A stretch of 64,000 nucleotides of DNA from Ohtaekwangia sp035628875 (GCA_035628875.1 DASPIZ010000162.1:39543-103542); one strand, 5' to 3'. Shown: positions 18,425-28,762, counted from the first letter of the stretch. Notes: generated from the sequence alone by a model not told the origin. Program-made: numbers and translations.

Positions 18425-20096
18425 AGCCTACCAGTCGGTTATGGTAATAATATAATGTGTTAAAATCCTGTGTGATGACATTCCCTTCCTTGTTCAATAA
18501 AAGCGGACGTTTAAGATGGAAGATGCCCACGTTCTCCAAGCCATGCCGTATCACAAGGTCAATTTCTCCTTTCAGGTGCGTGGCATGATTCACTTTCTTC
18601 TCTTCTTTTAAGATATAAATCTGCTTGCGTACCCGCTTACACGCTTCGCGAAATTCTTCGTAGGGAATCACCTCATCTTCTTCCGGTAAACGCAACAATC
18701 CAAAGAGATCCAGCTTCGAATGTTTTTTCTGAAGCATTTCAAAAGCAACAAAAGCGACAAGGTGGCTGGCGAAAACACGGTTAATCCGATGATACTCTGA
18801 TACAATACGCTGGCTCAGCATTCTGGTATATTCGTCTTCACGCTGTTTGTCGATTGTGATTCCACCCTGGCTGATAAAATAGTCACGCGGGTTAATGATT
18901 CTGCCATTCGCATCCAGGCTGTTACCTTCATCATCAACATAATTGCCCATTACATCGAGACCAGGACCAATTGAAACAGAGATATTGGATCCCTTTGTAA
19001 AGAACTTGAAAAGAAACTGTAGCAACTGCCAGCTACCGTATTTGTCCTGTTCAGGCAGGTAACGGTCCTGACCTTTCACCGATAAATAATCATCAATCAA
19101 ATCCGGTGCCTCCAAAACAAAATGATAATTCAGCGTAACCGGAACGACAAATATTTTTCTTACCTCTTTGCCAGCCTCACTTTCCAGGTAGAGGTTGCGC
19201 TGTGCTTCAATGGTTGAGCTTAACAAACCGAGCTTAAGCTGTTTCTCCAGCAAACCTGCGCGTGAACGTGTTCCGCCCGGAAAAAATATGCTGTGTGCGC
19301 CTTTCTGAATAGCCAGTGTTGAATATAATTTGAGCGCCTCAAGGTAAGGCAGATTTTTTTTTCTGCGGTCTACCTTGTAGGCACCGAGGCTGTTCATGAA
19401 GTAAGCAAAGATCTTAATGTTGAAAAGATTAAGTCCTGCTCCGTAGATAAAAGCCGGTAAGCCCAGCGAATGAATTATCCATCCGATAAGAATCGAATCC
19501 AGATTGCTGAAGTGCGTGGGTACCATAATCACGGTTCCCAGTTTCGCGAGGTTGCGTAACTGCTTAACTTTTCCAACAATATGGATCTTATCACGAAGTG
19601 TATAACGGTTACGAAAGAAAGCGCCGAACTTCTTAACACGTGCGCCATTCAGCAACCGGCCAAACCAAAACTTTACGATCTCACGTGTAAGCCTGTAAGA
19701 TGAAGCTTTAAAATTTCCGGCAATCTCATTGGCATAACGCCATACAATGCGGTAGAGAATATCATCTGCTTTGGCCTGCGTTTCTTCCTGACTTTTGCCG
19801 GCCAGGTCCACCAATTCCTCTTTCACGCCAGTCCAGAAACTTACTTCGTCAGCAGGGTCAACGCGCCACCGGTTTCGCTTCATGCGTTGCTGTTCCCGGT
19901 ACACAGTGGTTTCGAGTTCGTCTGTTAATTGCTTGGTTGTTGGGCGCAGTTCTTTAACACGTGCAAAAGTTTTTTGTGCAACCTCCTCAATGAATTCCTT
20001 CCTGTTTTTACTGAGCTGGTAAACAGGCCAGTCGGGTATACCCTGCAGGATAGGCTTATACTTTTTGTTCTTATTTTTCTTTTCTACGAAATCCAT
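18402..20096 (-). CDS. Glycerol-3-phosphate acyltransferase (PlsB/PlsC-type domain)
   Basis: 564 residues. The acyltransferase core lies at about 190-340: the HxxxxD motif HFSNLD (H195, D200), the glycerol-phosphate-binding FFPGGTRSRAG (about 272-282), and VPVTLNYHFVLEAPDL. N- and C-terminal helical regions flank it as in PlsB-like enzymes, and there is no signal peptide. It should transfer an acyl chain to the sn-1 position of glycerol 3-phosphate. The overlap with gpsA supports this substrate. Since the plsX/plsY route is usual in Bacteroidota, this may be an additional enzyme. Confidence 0.85.
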   Translation of the reverse strand: MDFVEKKNKNKKYKPILQGIPDWPVYQLSKNRKEFIEEVAQKTFARVKELRPTTKQLTDELETTVYREQQRMKRNRWRVDPADEVSFWTGVKEELVDLAGKSQEETQAKADDILYRIVWRYANEIAGNFKASSYRLTREIVKFWFGRLLNGARVKKFGAFFRNRYTLRDKIHIVGKVKQLRNLAKLGTVIMVPTHFSNLDSILIGWIIHSLGLPAFIYGAGLNLFNIKIFAYFMNSLGAYKVDRRKKNLPYLEALKLYSTLAIQKGAHSIFFPGGTRSRAGLLEKQLKLGLLSSTIEAQRNLYLESEAGKEVRKIFVVPVTLNYHFVLEAPDLIDDYLSVKGQDRYLPEQDKYGSWQLLQFLFKFFTKGSNISVSIGPGLDVMGNYVDDEGNSLDANGRIINPRDYFISQGGITIDKQREDEYTRMLSQRIVSEYHRINRVFASHLVAFVAFEMLQKKHSKLDLFGLLRLPEEDEVIPYEEFREACKRVRKQIYILKEEKKVNHATHLKGEIDLVIRHGLENVGIFHLKRPLLLNKEGNVITQDFNTLYYYHNRLVGYDLEKFV

Positions 20097-20166
20097 CCGG
20101 GGTGCAAAATAATATAAATTCTCTCATTCATGGCTTTGTAGCAGCGATTCTGAAGAAGTATGCGCA

Positions 20167-20424
20167 CTATTCTGATGGACGATCATCCAGGCGAAGCAGC
20201 GCATCTTCGAGTGATTTAGCCATGTTTTGAAACCGGTTAAGACATTCCGCGATAAACGGTTCATCCAGCAAGGCGGGTAAATCAGCCTCACGCATGATGT
20301 CATACTCATTGATTTTGAAAGTTTGTTCCAATAGACCGTTTTCCAATTTGATCAGATACCGGTTGTTCCACAAAAAGATCGTGATCTTACATTGTGGATG
20401 AGTAATTTCACCAACTACACGCAT
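20167..20424 (-). CDS. Small conserved protein of unknown function
   Basis: 85 residues. The N-terminal half is beta-rich (CKITIFLWNNRYLIKLENGLLEQTFKI) and the C-terminal half helical (FIAECLNRFQNMAKSLEDALLRL). It has no signal peptide or membrane helix. I recall similar short proteins in Cytophagales genomes but no function. It lies upstream of the acyltransferase on the same strand with a 70-bp gap. Confidence 0.7.
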   Translation of the reverse strand: MRVVGEITHPQCKITIFLWNNRYLIKLENGLLEQTFKINEYDIMREADLPALLDEPFIAECLNRFQNMAKSLEDALLRLDDRPSE

Positions 20425-20525
20425 ACCTTATTAGTCGTTAATGCGTAAAAATAGAGAAGAAGTTCGAGTCGGTGAAACAATTTGATATCACCAGTAAGAA
20501 GGCTTGAAAGGTTGACAGACTAAAA

Positions 20526-20708
20526 CTACCGGCCTGGTTTTTCTACTGGCCCGGTCAGTTTTTCTTTAACATCATGAAGTTCGCGCTCCAGGTTTTTATA
20601 GACAGAACTACTGTTGAGGTGATCGGATTTCATCTGACGGATAAGTTGCTGAAGTTCGAGCTCGCGTTGACGCAACGCTTGCTTCAATGCTTTAACATTC
20701 AGGTTCAT
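20526..20708 (-). CDS. Small coiled-coil protein (hypothetical)
   Basis: 60 residues, almost entirely a predicted coiled coil rich in Leu, Gln and Glu (LKQALRQRELELQQLIRQMKSD). No known motif. Support is moderate: ATG start, charged helical composition unlike a random frame, and the same strand as its neighbours. It could still be chance. Confidence 0.45.
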   Translation of the reverse strand: MNLNVKALKQALRQRELELQQLIRQMKSDHLNSSSVYKNLERELHDVKEKLTGPVEKPGR

Positions 20709-21058
20709 GATAACGAATAGGTTCGGTTAGGTTCGGAATAATCGGCGCAAATATAGTAATTGACCCGTAACAGGAGCCGAGCCATGGTTTTTTATCCCTG
20801 AAACTGAAGGAATATAGAATTTTATCGTGGTCCTTTCAACCATAGGCTTGTACAGAGTGTCCATGATAAAAGCGGATTTTTGTCCATGGAAACACCTGCT
20901 GGGTTAAAAAATGATCACTTCATCCCTTTTTAGTAAATTTTTTCATGCTTTATAAATAATTTACGCTGGCTTACCGTTTTATTTAAACGTAATTTTCAGC
21001 ATCCAGGAACAAGATTTTATATCTTACATATCATTAGAATTAATTAAACTGCTTCAAG
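20709..21058. other. Intergenic region with no gene seen
   Basis: 350 bp upstream of the T9SS cargo gene. It is AT-rich. I see a short direct repeat TGTCCATG (near 20858 and 20881) and no convincing ORF, RNA fold or terminator. The promoter of the plus-strand gene is presumably here. Confidence 0.5.
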
Positions 21059-23971
21059 GTGCGCACTGCTCAAAAAGTTATATTTTCTGATCTCTTCCGG
21101 TTCATTGCATCTTTTCACGGCTTGTATTTTTTGTTTTGCATGGCGTTTGTGTTTTCAAACAGTACAGAAGCCAATGCAACACACCTTCGGGCTGGGCAGA
21201 TCACCGTTACACGCGACGCGCAATGCAGCAGAAAGGTGTTTGTTAAAATTGAAGTATGGACCAATACCGTTGGAACAAACGTACTGTTCGGCGGAGACCA
21301 GGACTATGTTGACTGGGGTGATGGTTCAACACCGTTAAAGTTTCCGCAGATACCGAATCAGGTAAAAACCGAATTGAACCCGGATGGAAGTGTGGCCTAC
21401 GCTTACATCGAACTAACACACACCTATAACGGAATTGGTACTTACATTATAAGTTATCGCGAGCCGAATCGCAATGAAGGGGTGCTCAATATGGATCGGT
21501 CTGTAGAAACTACGTTCTATCTTGAAACACAAATCAAAATTGATCCCTCTATTGGCTGTAACGAGTCTCCTTATTTAAGCATACCACCGATTGACCGCGC
21601 TTGTCCCGGTGTAGCGTTTACACACAATCCCGGCGCTTACGATCCTGATGATGAAGATAGCTTGTCGTATGAAATGGTGGTTCCTTTTGCCGACAGAAAT
21701 ACAGAAGTGCTCAACTACAGGGATCCAAACAGCGCTCAGTTTTACACAAATTTTAACAATGGTAATGAAGCGCAAAACGGGCCTCCAGAGTTTAATATTG
21801 ATTCTGTTACCGGAACCATTACCTGGGATGCTCCCGGAGCAGTAGGGGAATATAACATTGCCTTCCATGTGGTGGAATGGAGAAACCGGGATGGTATATG
21901 GCGAAAGATCGGCTATGTGCGGCGTGATATGCAGATCATTGTTGAAGACTGTGATAATGAAAGACCAGATCTTGAAATTCCGCGAGACACATGTATCGTG
22001 GCAGGAACCAGTTTAACAGATGTTGAAATCATTGGTACAGACCCTGATGGTGATAATGTACAGGTTGAAGCATTCTCACAAATTTTCGATGCCGGGTTTC
22101 CTTCATTTGCTTCATTAACACCTGTAACAGGATTTCGCCCTTCACCAGCAACTTCTTTATTTAACTGGACTACCAATTGTAATCACGTACGATTACGTCC
22201 TTACGAAGTAGTGTTTAAGGTTACTGATAACCCCGGCAACGGCACGCGCCTGGCCACCTACAAGACATGGGCAATTACGGTAGTGGCGCCGAAACCGATT
22301 TGGGAACCTGCTGTAGTAAATGCTGCAGAACGAAGTGTGGCGCTCGAGTGGCAACCTTATATGTGCCAGCAAGCTACAACCATGCAAATCTGGCGCAAGG
22401 TAGAGGGAACAGACTTTCAGCCGGAGAATTGTGAAACAGGTATGCCTGAATATCTTGGATATGAATTAATTCAGACGGTTCCCATAAGCGATGCAAATGG
22501 TCCGGTTACAACATTTACAGACACGAACAACGATCAAGGGTTGTCACCGGGTGCACGTTACTGTTATCGGCTTGTCGCTGTATTTCCTGGTCCGAAAGGC
22601 GGAGAAAGTCTGGTGTCAGACGATATCTGTATCGAACCTTTTGATATTAATGTGCCACTCGTAACGAAAGTTTCTGTTGAACGAACAGATCCGTCATCAG
22701 GTGAAATCCGGGTAGCATGGTTTCCTCCGACAGATTTAATCGCTACACCAGGGCCGCATAACTTAACATACTCCGTTTTCCGCGGAGAGGGTTTTCAACG
22801 CACAAGCGCGGTAGAGATCGCTACTAAAATTACAGGACTGGAGATCGTAGACCAGTCACTCGATACAGAAAACAAAATTTACAATTACACCATCGATATT
22901 TATGACAATGATGTATTCATGGGTACATCGGCCGTGGCTTCATCTGTGCGTCTGGAAGCAGAATCACAATTTGAAAGGATACGATTAACGTGGAGTGCGA
23001 ATGTACCCTGGTCGAACCAGATTGCAGGATACCCGACACACATCATTTATCGTGGACCCGAAAACGCAGCCGATGATGAACTGGTACAGATTGCAACAGT
23101 AGATGTAACACAGCAAGGTTTTGAATATATTGATGAAGGCCCGCTCGACGACGACCTCGTGTATTGTTATAAGATCGAAACGTTTGGTGGTTATGGCAAT
23201 GACGATGTACCCGAGCCATTACAGAATTTTTCACAAAGGCTTTGTGCAAGGCCGGGAGATAGTATTCCACCATGTAAACCGCTCGCCATCATGCCCAATA
23301 ACAACCGGTGTGAAGATTACGTCAATGATGCATCAACGTGTGGAAATAACGTTTTCTCCAATACGATTCAATGGAGCAGGCCCACCGATGAATGTGGTGA
23401 TGACATTTCATATTACAATATTTATAGTTCGAGCTCTCCTAACGGTACATGGAACTTGTTACAGGGCAACGTGCGTGATACGTTCTACATTGATAATGTG
23501 AAGCAATCGTTTAAGCGATGTTACCGCATCACTGCGGTAGACAGGACATTAAATGAAAGTGAAATGAGTGATCCAATCTGCGTGGATAATTGTCCGTATT
23601 ATGAACTTCCAAATGTATTCACGCCAAACGATGATGGCTGCAACGATGTGTTCAGTGCTTATCGCGAATTCAACCTGGGTGAAAATGGTGAAGGTTGTGG
23701 TATGGTGGAAGGCGTGGAAGCACGGTGTCCAAGGTTCGTTATAAGTGTTGTCTTTCATGTTTACAACCGCTGGGGGAAAGAAGTGTATAATTATGAATCA
23801 GGCGGAGAAAATACCATTTACATTAACTGGGACGGACGCGATTCTAACGGCAGCGAACTTTCTACCGGTGTATATTACTACATCGCTGAGGTGAACTTCG
23901 ATGCAATTGACCCAAAGAAAAAATTCCAGACGATCAAAGGATGGGTGCATTTGATCCGCGGTGAACAGTGA
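21059..23971 (+). CDS. Large secreted adhesin-like protein with fibronectin-type repeats and a T9SS type B C-terminal domain
   Basis: 970 residues from a GTG start. The N-terminal hydrophobic stretch (FIASFHGLYFLFCMAFVF, cleavage near ANA) serves as signal peptide. The body has beta-sandwich modules: PKD/cadherin-like parts (WTNTVGTNVLFGGDQDYVDWGDGS; IDSVTGTITWDAPG) and then several fibronectin III-like repeats from about 410 (SVALEWQPYMC; IRVAWFPPTDL; IRLTWSANVPW; NTIQWSRPTDEC). The end (ELPNVFTPNDDGCNDVF ... YNRWGKEVYN ... NWDGRDSNGSELSTGVYYY) is the gliding-motility-associated C-terminal domain recognised by type IX secretion. The protein is therefore exported across the outer membrane. 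Its last 11 bp overlap the next gene. Confidence 0.9.
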   Translation: MRTAQKVIFSDLFRFIASFHGLYFLFCMAFVFSNSTEANATHLRAGQITVTRDAQCSRKVFVKIEVWTNTVGTNVLFGGDQDYVDWGDGSTPLKFPQIPNQVKTELNPDGSVAYAYIELTHTYNGIGTYIISYREPNRNEGVLNMDRSVETTFYLETQIKIDPSIGCNESPYLSIPPIDRACPGVAFTHNPGAYDPDDEDSLSYEMVVPFADRNTEVLNYRDPNSAQFYTNFNNGNEAQNGPPEFNIDSVTGTITWDAPGAVGEYNIAFHVVEWRNRDGIWRKIGYVRRDMQIIVEDCDNERPDLEIPRDTCIVAGTSLTDVEIIGTDPDGDNVQVEAFSQIFDAGFPSFASLTPVTGFRPSPATSLFNWTTNCNHVRLRPYEVVFKVTDNPGNGTRLATYKTWAITVVAPKPIWEPAVVNAAERSVALEWQPYMCQQATTMQIWRKVEGTDFQPENCETGMPEYLGYELIQTVPISDANGPVTTFTDTNNDQGLSPGARYCYRLVAVFPGPKGGESLVSDDICIEPFDINVPLVTKVSVERTDPSSGEIRVAWFPPTDLIATPGPHNLTYSVFRGEGFQRTSAVEIATKITGLEIVDQSLDTENKIYNYTIDIYDNDVFMGTSAVASSVRLEAESQFERIRLTWSANVPWSNQIAGYPTHIIYRGPENAADDELVQIATVDVTQQGFEYIDEGPLDDDLVYCYKIETFGGYGNDDVPEPLQNFSQRLCARPGDSIPPCKPLAIMPNNNRCEDYVNDASTCGNNVFSNTIQWSRPTDECGDDISYYNIYSSSSPNGTWNLLQGNVRDTFYIDNVKQSFKRCYRITAVDRTLNESEMSDPICVDNCPYYELPNVFTPNDDGCNDVFSAYREFNLGENGEGCGMVEGVEARCPRFVISVVFHVYNRWGKEVYNYESGGENTIYINWDGRDSNGSELSTGVYYYIAEVNFDAIDPKKKFQTIKGWVHLIRGEQ

Positions 23972-24371
23972 TCCTCATATATTGATCCTTTTCGATGGTG
24001 TATGTAATCTCTGCAACGCAGCAGTAAACTTTATTATCAAACGGGATGCGGCGGCTAAATTTAAATTTGCTTCCCTGCAATCCAATCGCGCAAAGTATGA
24101 ATTAAATCGCTTCAGATCAGGCGAGAATACATTACACAGTGTAATTCTTATCGACGGTGATACGATTTATAAAGAAAGCGATGCTGTACTCAGAATCGCG
24201 GCTGAACTTGGGATGCCCTGGTCCTTTTTTCGGATATTTAAAATCCTTCCACGCAAGTTCAGGAACGCTTTATATAACGTGCTGGCCCGGAACCGCTACC
24301 GCCTGTTTGGCCGCAAATCCGAATGCATGATTCCAACACCAGAACTAAAATCTCGTTTTCTTGATCAGTGA
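23961..24371 (+). CDS. DCC-family thiol-disulfide oxidoreductase-like protein (DUF393)
   Basis: 136 residues from a GTG start inside the end of the preceding gene. The family motif DGVCNLCN, with the CxxC pair C15/C18, follows the strand ILILFDG, and ASLQS and ESDAVLRI come after it as in YuxK-like proteins. The fold is thioredoxin-like; no substrate is known. The overlap implies co-translation with the T9SS cargo gene, although a functional link is not obvious. Confidence 0.85.
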   Translation: MNSDPHILILFDGVCNLCNAAVNFIIKRDAAAKFKFASLQSNRAKYELNRFRSGENTLHSVILIDGDTIYKESDAVLRIAAELGMPWSFFRIFKILPRKFRNALYNVLARNRYRLFGRKSECMIPTPELKSRFLDQ

Positions 24372-24431
24372 TAATAGCAGGTAGATTTATTTGCTTTTCT
24401 TTATTTTGCGGGGAGATTAACCCAATTACAG

Positions 24432-25304
24432 ATGAAGGCTTATGTATTTCCCGGACAGGGTGCACAATTTACCGGAATGGGTAAAGACTTGTACGACACC
24501 AATCCTAAGGCAAAAGCGCTGTTCGAAGAAGCAGATGATATTCTTGGTTTTAAACTAACAGAAGTCATGTTCAACGGTACGCCCGATGAACAGAAGCAAA
24601 CCAATGTTACACAACCTGCGGTTTTTGTGCATAGCGTAGCCGTTGCGTTGTGCAGTGATTCTTTTAACCCAGATATGGTGGCAGGCCATTCACTGGGCGA
24701 GTTTTCAGCACTCGTTGCAAATCAGGCGTTGTCATTTTCTGATGCGCTTATCCTTGTTTCAAAGCGCGCTGCTGCGATGCAAAAGGCTTGCGAAAAAAAT
24801 CCATCGACCATGGCGGCTATTCTCGGACTGGATGATAAAGTGGTAGAAGAAATTTGTGCGTCTATTGAGGAGGTTGTGGTAGCTGCCAACTACAATTGCC
24901 CTGGCCAGTTGGTGATATCCGGTTCATTAAAAGGTGTAGAAATTGCATGCGAAAAAATGAAGGCTGCCGGCGCGAAACGTGCTTTGCCACTTCAGGTAGG
25001 CGGAGCATTTCATTCACCACTCATGGAACCTGCACGTGAAGAGCTCGCCGCTGCTATACAGCATACACAGTTCAATAATCCGGCTTGTCCGATATACCAG
25101 AATGTGAACGCATCGCCTTCTGTTACCGTAAGTGATATTCAAACAAATCTTATTGCACAGTTAACGGCACCTGTACGGTGGACGCAATCCGTTCAACATA
25201 TGGTGATGAATGGTGCGCAGACTTTTATTGAATGCGGACCAGGAAAAGTATTGCAGGGCCTTGTGAAGAAAATTGCTCCGCAGGCGGAGGCGTATAGCTT
25301 ATAA
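24432..25304 (+). CDS. fabD: Malonyl-CoA:ACP transacylase
   Basis: 290 residues. It loads malonate from CoA onto acyl carrier protein for fatty-acid synthesis. Visible: FPGQGAQFTGMG at the N terminus, the nucleophile S87 in GHSLGEFSAL, the catalytic H194 in GGAFHSPLM, and the terminal ECGPGKVLQGLVKKI. Length is normal for the family. It has no fab neighbours here. It ends one base before the convergent folK stop. Confidence 0.95.
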   Translation: MKAYVFPGQGAQFTGMGKDLYDTNPKAKALFEEADDILGFKLTEVMFNGTPDEQKQTNVTQPAVFVHSVAVALCSDSFNPDMVAGHSLGEFSALVANQALSFSDALILVSKRAAAMQKACEKNPSTMAAILGLDDKVVEEICASIEEVVVAANYNCPGQLVISGSLKGVEIACEKMKAAGAKRALPLQVGGAFHSPLMEPAREELAAAIQHTQFNNPACPIYQNVNASPSVTVSDIQTNLIAQLTAPVRWTQSVQHMVMNGAQTFIECGPGKVLQGLVKKIAPQAEAYSL

Positions 25305-25787
25305 CTATGGCGTGACTTCTTCTGCCGAAAGCGGATCGGAACAAACGTCGAGTAGGGTATTGATTGTGTTGTTTAGAACAGGATGCGTTTGTTCACCGGC
25401 AAGCTCCGCAAGCGGCACCAGCGTGAATCGTCGGTTTTCCAGTTGCGGATGCGGAATTGTTAAATGGTTTGTTTGTATCACTTCATCCTGATAAAATAAA
25501 ATATCAAGGTCGATCAGGCGCTCACCCCATTTAACAATTCTTTCACGGCCCATTTGTTTTTCAATGTCAAGCAAGGCGGAGAGCAGGAGTTCCGGGCTAA
25601 GCGAAGTTTCAATGCGAATGACCTGGTTCATAAAATAAGGCTGATCCGTTTTTCCCCATGCGGCAGTTTTATAGACGGATGACGTTTCGATAATTTGAGC
25701 GATGGCCGCAATGTGGTTCAGCGCCTGTTTCAAATTGCTCATCCGGTCGCCAAGGTTTGAACCCAGTAAAATAAAAATCCCAGTCAT
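25305..25787 (-). CDS. folK: 2-Amino-4-hydroxy-6-hydroxymethyldihydropteridine diphosphokinase
   Basis: 160 residues. HPPK transfers pyrophosphate from ATP to the pterin in folate synthesis. The N-terminal FILLGSNLGDRMSNL, the central SSVYKTAAWGKTDQPYFMNQV and the metal-binding RLIDLDILFYQDEVIQTNHLTIPHPQLENRRFTLVPLAE are all family signatures. It is divergent from sppA across 77 bp. Confidence 0.95.
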   Translation of the reverse strand: MTGIFILLGSNLGDRMSNLKQALNHIAAIAQIIETSSVYKTAAWGKTDQPYFMNQVIRIETSLSPELLLSALLDIEKQMGRERIVKWGERLIDLDILFYQDEVIQTNHLTIPHPQLENRRFTLVPLAELAGEQTHPVLNNTINTLLDVCSDPLSAEEVTP

Positions 25788-25864
25788 GGAGGTAAATTAA
25801 ACTCTGCAAACATACTTTTTTTATTCAACCCCGTATTTGCGTATTTTACCACGAAATCACTTTT

Positions 25865-27634
25865 ATGAATTTTTTTAAGACGTTTCTCGCTGCTTTCCTT
25901 GCCCTGCTCGTGTTTTCGATGGTGGGATTTGTTTTCTTTTTGATTGTCGTGATCGGAGGAATCGGCAGCCTTACGGAGGAAACAAAAGTTGCTGTAAGCG
26001 AGAAATCGGTGCTTCATCTCAAACTCGATGGGCCCATTACGGAATTGCAACAGGAAAATCCATTGGAAGGATTGCCAATCCCGGGTGGTGATGAAAGAAA
26101 CGTTGGCTTATTGCAACTCAAACGCGCCATCGCAGAAGCGAAAGGCGATCCTAATATAAAAGGCATTTACCTTGATGTATCGTATATCCAGGCCGGCTTT
26201 TCAACGTTGGAAGAAATCCGCGGATCACTCATCGATTTCCGCGAAAGCGGAAAATGGGTCGTTGCTTATGGAGAGGTAATGTCTGAAGGCGCCTATTACC
26301 TGGCTACTGCAGCCAATGATATTTTTATGAACCCCGAGGGAGAAATAGAATTTAACGGATTGACGCTTACGGTTTCTTTTTTCAAACGCCTGTTTGACAA
26401 ACTGGAGATCAAACCACAGGTATTTCGTGTAGGTGAATTCAAAAGTGCTGTTGAGCCGTTCTTGCTGGAAAAAATGAGCGCCGAGAATGAAACACAATTA
26501 ACTTCGATGGCGAATTCAATTTATGATCATGTATTGGGCAACATTGCTTTAGCACGACAAGTGCCCCACGAAAAGCTCGAAGAATACTCGGATAAAATGA
26601 TGGTGCGCAACGCGGCCATTGCCAAAGACCTCGGCCTCATCGATGATCTTTTCTATGAAGACGTTTTTTTGGATACGCTGCGTAACCGCTTATCGCTGGA
26701 AGCAGATGCAAAGATCAGCTTTGTAACGTATAACCAGTATCGTAAGAGTTATGCTGAACTTGAGAGCGCCACCCATGAAGTCGCTGTGATTGTTGCGGAA
26801 GGAACCATTATGCCAGGTGAAGGCGATCAGAGTAACCAGGTGATCGGGGCCCAAACTTTTATTGAAGAACTGCGCAAAGCGGTGAAGAGTGATAAGATAA
26901 AAGCCATTGTAGTCCGAATAAATTCTCCCGGTGGAGAATTTCGCGCTTCAGATATGATGTGGCGCGAGATCCAGGTAGCACGGAAAAAGAAACCGGTGAT
27001 TGCATCCATGTCTGACTATGCGGCATCCGGCGGATACTACATGGCCATGGGATGCGATACCATCGTAGCACAACCTAATACTATCACAGGGTCCATCGGT
27101 ATCTTCGGGATGATGTTTGATATGAGTGACTTCCTGGGCAATAAGATTGGAATTACCTTCGATGAAGTGCGCACCGGTGAGTTCGGTGATATGTATACAG
27201 TATCCCGACCGTTGACAGAAGCAGAGCGTAACTACTGGCAACGAAACCTGGAAGAACATTACGAAACCTTTACAACAAAAGCAGCTGAAGGAAGAAACTT
27301 ACCTGTGGATGATATCCTGGCTGTAGCTTCAGGTCGCGTGTGGACAGGCAGTCAGGGTAAAGAGCATAAGCTTGTGGATGTGGAAGGTGGTTTCGATGAT
27401 GCTGTGCGTATTGCCGCGGAGGCTGCAGGTGTAAGGGATGACTACCGTGTGAGATTTTATCCGGAACAAAAATCATTTTTCGAGCAATGGCTTTCCGAAA
27501 GGGGAGAAGCTGCGGCACAGGCTGCAATCAAAGCGGAGTTAGGCGAATATTATGGTTATTATCAGCAATTGCAACAACTGAAAACATACCAGGGATCGCA
27601 GGCACGATTGCCATTCAGAATTACGCTGGAATAA
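25865..27634 (+). CDS. sppA: Signal peptide peptidase SppA, 67K type (S49 protease)
   Basis: 589 residues with one N-terminal membrane helix (about 5-30, FLAAFLALLVFSMVGFVFFLIVV). Two S49 domains are present. The catalytic Lys/Ser pair is split between them as in E. coli SppA: K193 in GEFKSAVEPF in the first repeat and S388 in DYAASGGYYMAMG in the second. It degrades leftover signal peptides in the membrane. A single gene followed 52 bp later by bioB, possibly in one transcript. Confidence 0.93.
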   Translation: MNFFKTFLAAFLALLVFSMVGFVFFLIVVIGGIGSLTEETKVAVSEKSVLHLKLDGPITELQQENPLEGLPIPGGDERNVGLLQLKRAIAEAKGDPNIKGIYLDVSYIQAGFSTLEEIRGSLIDFRESGKWVVAYGEVMSEGAYYLATAANDIFMNPEGEIEFNGLTLTVSFFKRLFDKLEIKPQVFRVGEFKSAVEPFLLEKMSAENETQLTSMANSIYDHVLGNIALARQVPHEKLEEYSDKMMVRNAAIAKDLGLIDDLFYEDVFLDTLRNRLSLEADAKISFVTYNQYRKSYAELESATHEVAVIVAEGTIMPGEGDQSNQVIGAQTFIEELRKAVKSDKIKAIVVRINSPGGEFRASDMMWREIQVARKKKPVIASMSDYAASGGYYMAMGCDTIVAQPNTITGSIGIFGMMFDMSDFLGNKIGITFDEVRTGEFGDMYTVSRPLTEAERNYWQRNLEEHYETFTTKAAEGRNLPVDDILAVASGRVWTGSQGKEHKLVDVEGGFDDAVRIAAEAAGVRDDYRVRFYPEQKSFFEQWLSERGEAAAQAAIKAELGEYYGYYQQLQQLKTYQGSQARLPFRITLE

Positions 27635-27686
27635 ACGCGATTCTTTTTGATTTACATTTACAAGGAAGGGAAGACTTTAATATACT

Positions 27687-28667
27687 ATGACACCAATCAG
27701 AACCAACTGGACAAGAGAAGAGATTTCAACCATTTATAATTCGCCTGTACTGGACCTTATTTACAAGGCAGCAACCGTACACCGCGAATACTTTGATGCA
27801 CAAGAGGTACAGGTTTGTACTTTACTGAGTGTAAAAACCGGCGGATGCCCGGAAGATTGTTCGTACTGCCCGCAGGCAGCGCGTTATCATACCGATGTAA
27901 AAGTGCAGAAACTCATGGACGTGAAAGAGGTGATTGATAAAGCGGTGGAAGCAAAAGAGAATGGCAGTACACGCTTCTGCATGGGTGCAGCATGGCGTGA
28001 AGTACGCGACAACCGCGACTTCGATAAAGTACTCGATATGGTAAAAGGCGTTAATGCCATCGGTCTTGAAGTGTGTTGTACACTGGGTATGCTTACGCAT
28101 GATCAGGCGGAGAAACTAAAAGCTGCAGGGTTATACGCTTACAACCACAACCTCGATACCAGCAAAGAATTTTATGGCGATATCATTTCCACACGCACGT
28201 ACGATGACCGTCTGGAAACACTGGAAAATGTACGCAATGCAAAAATTTCGGTTTGTTCCGGCGGTATTATCGGTATGGGAGAAGGCGAAGCAGATCGTAT
28301 TGGCATGTTGCACACCTTGGCAACTTTGCCCGAACACCCGGAGTCAGTTCCGGTGAATGCATTGGTACCTGTTGAAGGAACCCCACTGGAAGACCAGGAC
28401 AAGGTTTCTGTATGGGAGATGGTGCGCATGATTGCCACGGCACGTATCATCATGCCCAAAGCCATGGTACGCCTTTCCGCAGGCCGTGTACGCATGACAT
28501 TGGAAGAACAGGCATTGTGCTTTATGGCCGGAGCCAACAGTATTTTTGCAGGCGATAAATTACTCACGACACCGAACCCTGGTGTTGTGCAGGATAAAGA
28601 AATGTTTCAGGTGTTACAGTTAAAGCCCAGGGAATCTCACAAAGAGCGTGTGCCCGTTGGTATTTAA
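27687..28667 (+). CDS. bioB: Biotin synthase
   Basis: 326 residues, radical-SAM. The [4Fe-4S] motif CxxxCxxC is GGCPEDCSYCPQ (C54, C58, C61), and the 2Fe-2S ligands and the C-terminal VRLSAGRVRMTLEEQALCFMAGANSIFAGDKLLTTPNP stretch are typical. It inserts sulfur into dethiobiotin. No other bio genes are adjacent. A clear intrinsic terminator follows. Confidence 0.96.
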   Translation: MTPIRTNWTREEISTIYNSPVLDLIYKAATVHREYFDAQEVQVCTLLSVKTGGCPEDCSYCPQAARYHTDVKVQKLMDVKEVIDKAVEAKENGSTRFCMGAAWREVRDNRDFDKVLDMVKGVNAIGLEVCCTLGMLTHDQAEKLKAAGLYAYNHNLDTSKEFYGDIISTRTYDDRLETLENVRNAKISVCSGGIIGMGEGEADRIGMLHTLATLPEHPESVPVNALVPVEGTPLEDQDKVSVWEMVRMIATARIIMPKAMVRLSAGRVRMTLEEQALCFMAGANSIFAGDKLLTTPNPGVVQDKEMFQVLQLKPRESHKERVPVGI

Positions 28668-28692
28668 CATAGTGAAGCTTTCATAGAGAACC

Positions 28693-28725
28693 AAGGTTGC
28701 TGATTAACGGCAACCTTTTCTTTTT
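28693..28725 (+). terminator. Intrinsic terminator after bioB
   Basis: Stem AAGGTTGC / GCAACCTT (8 bp) with a 9-nt loop, followed by TTTTCTTTTT. It separates bioB from the TPR receptor array. Confidence 0.8.
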
Positions 28726-28762
28726 GATTTGTATTTATTTATTTATCTTCATTAATCGTTTT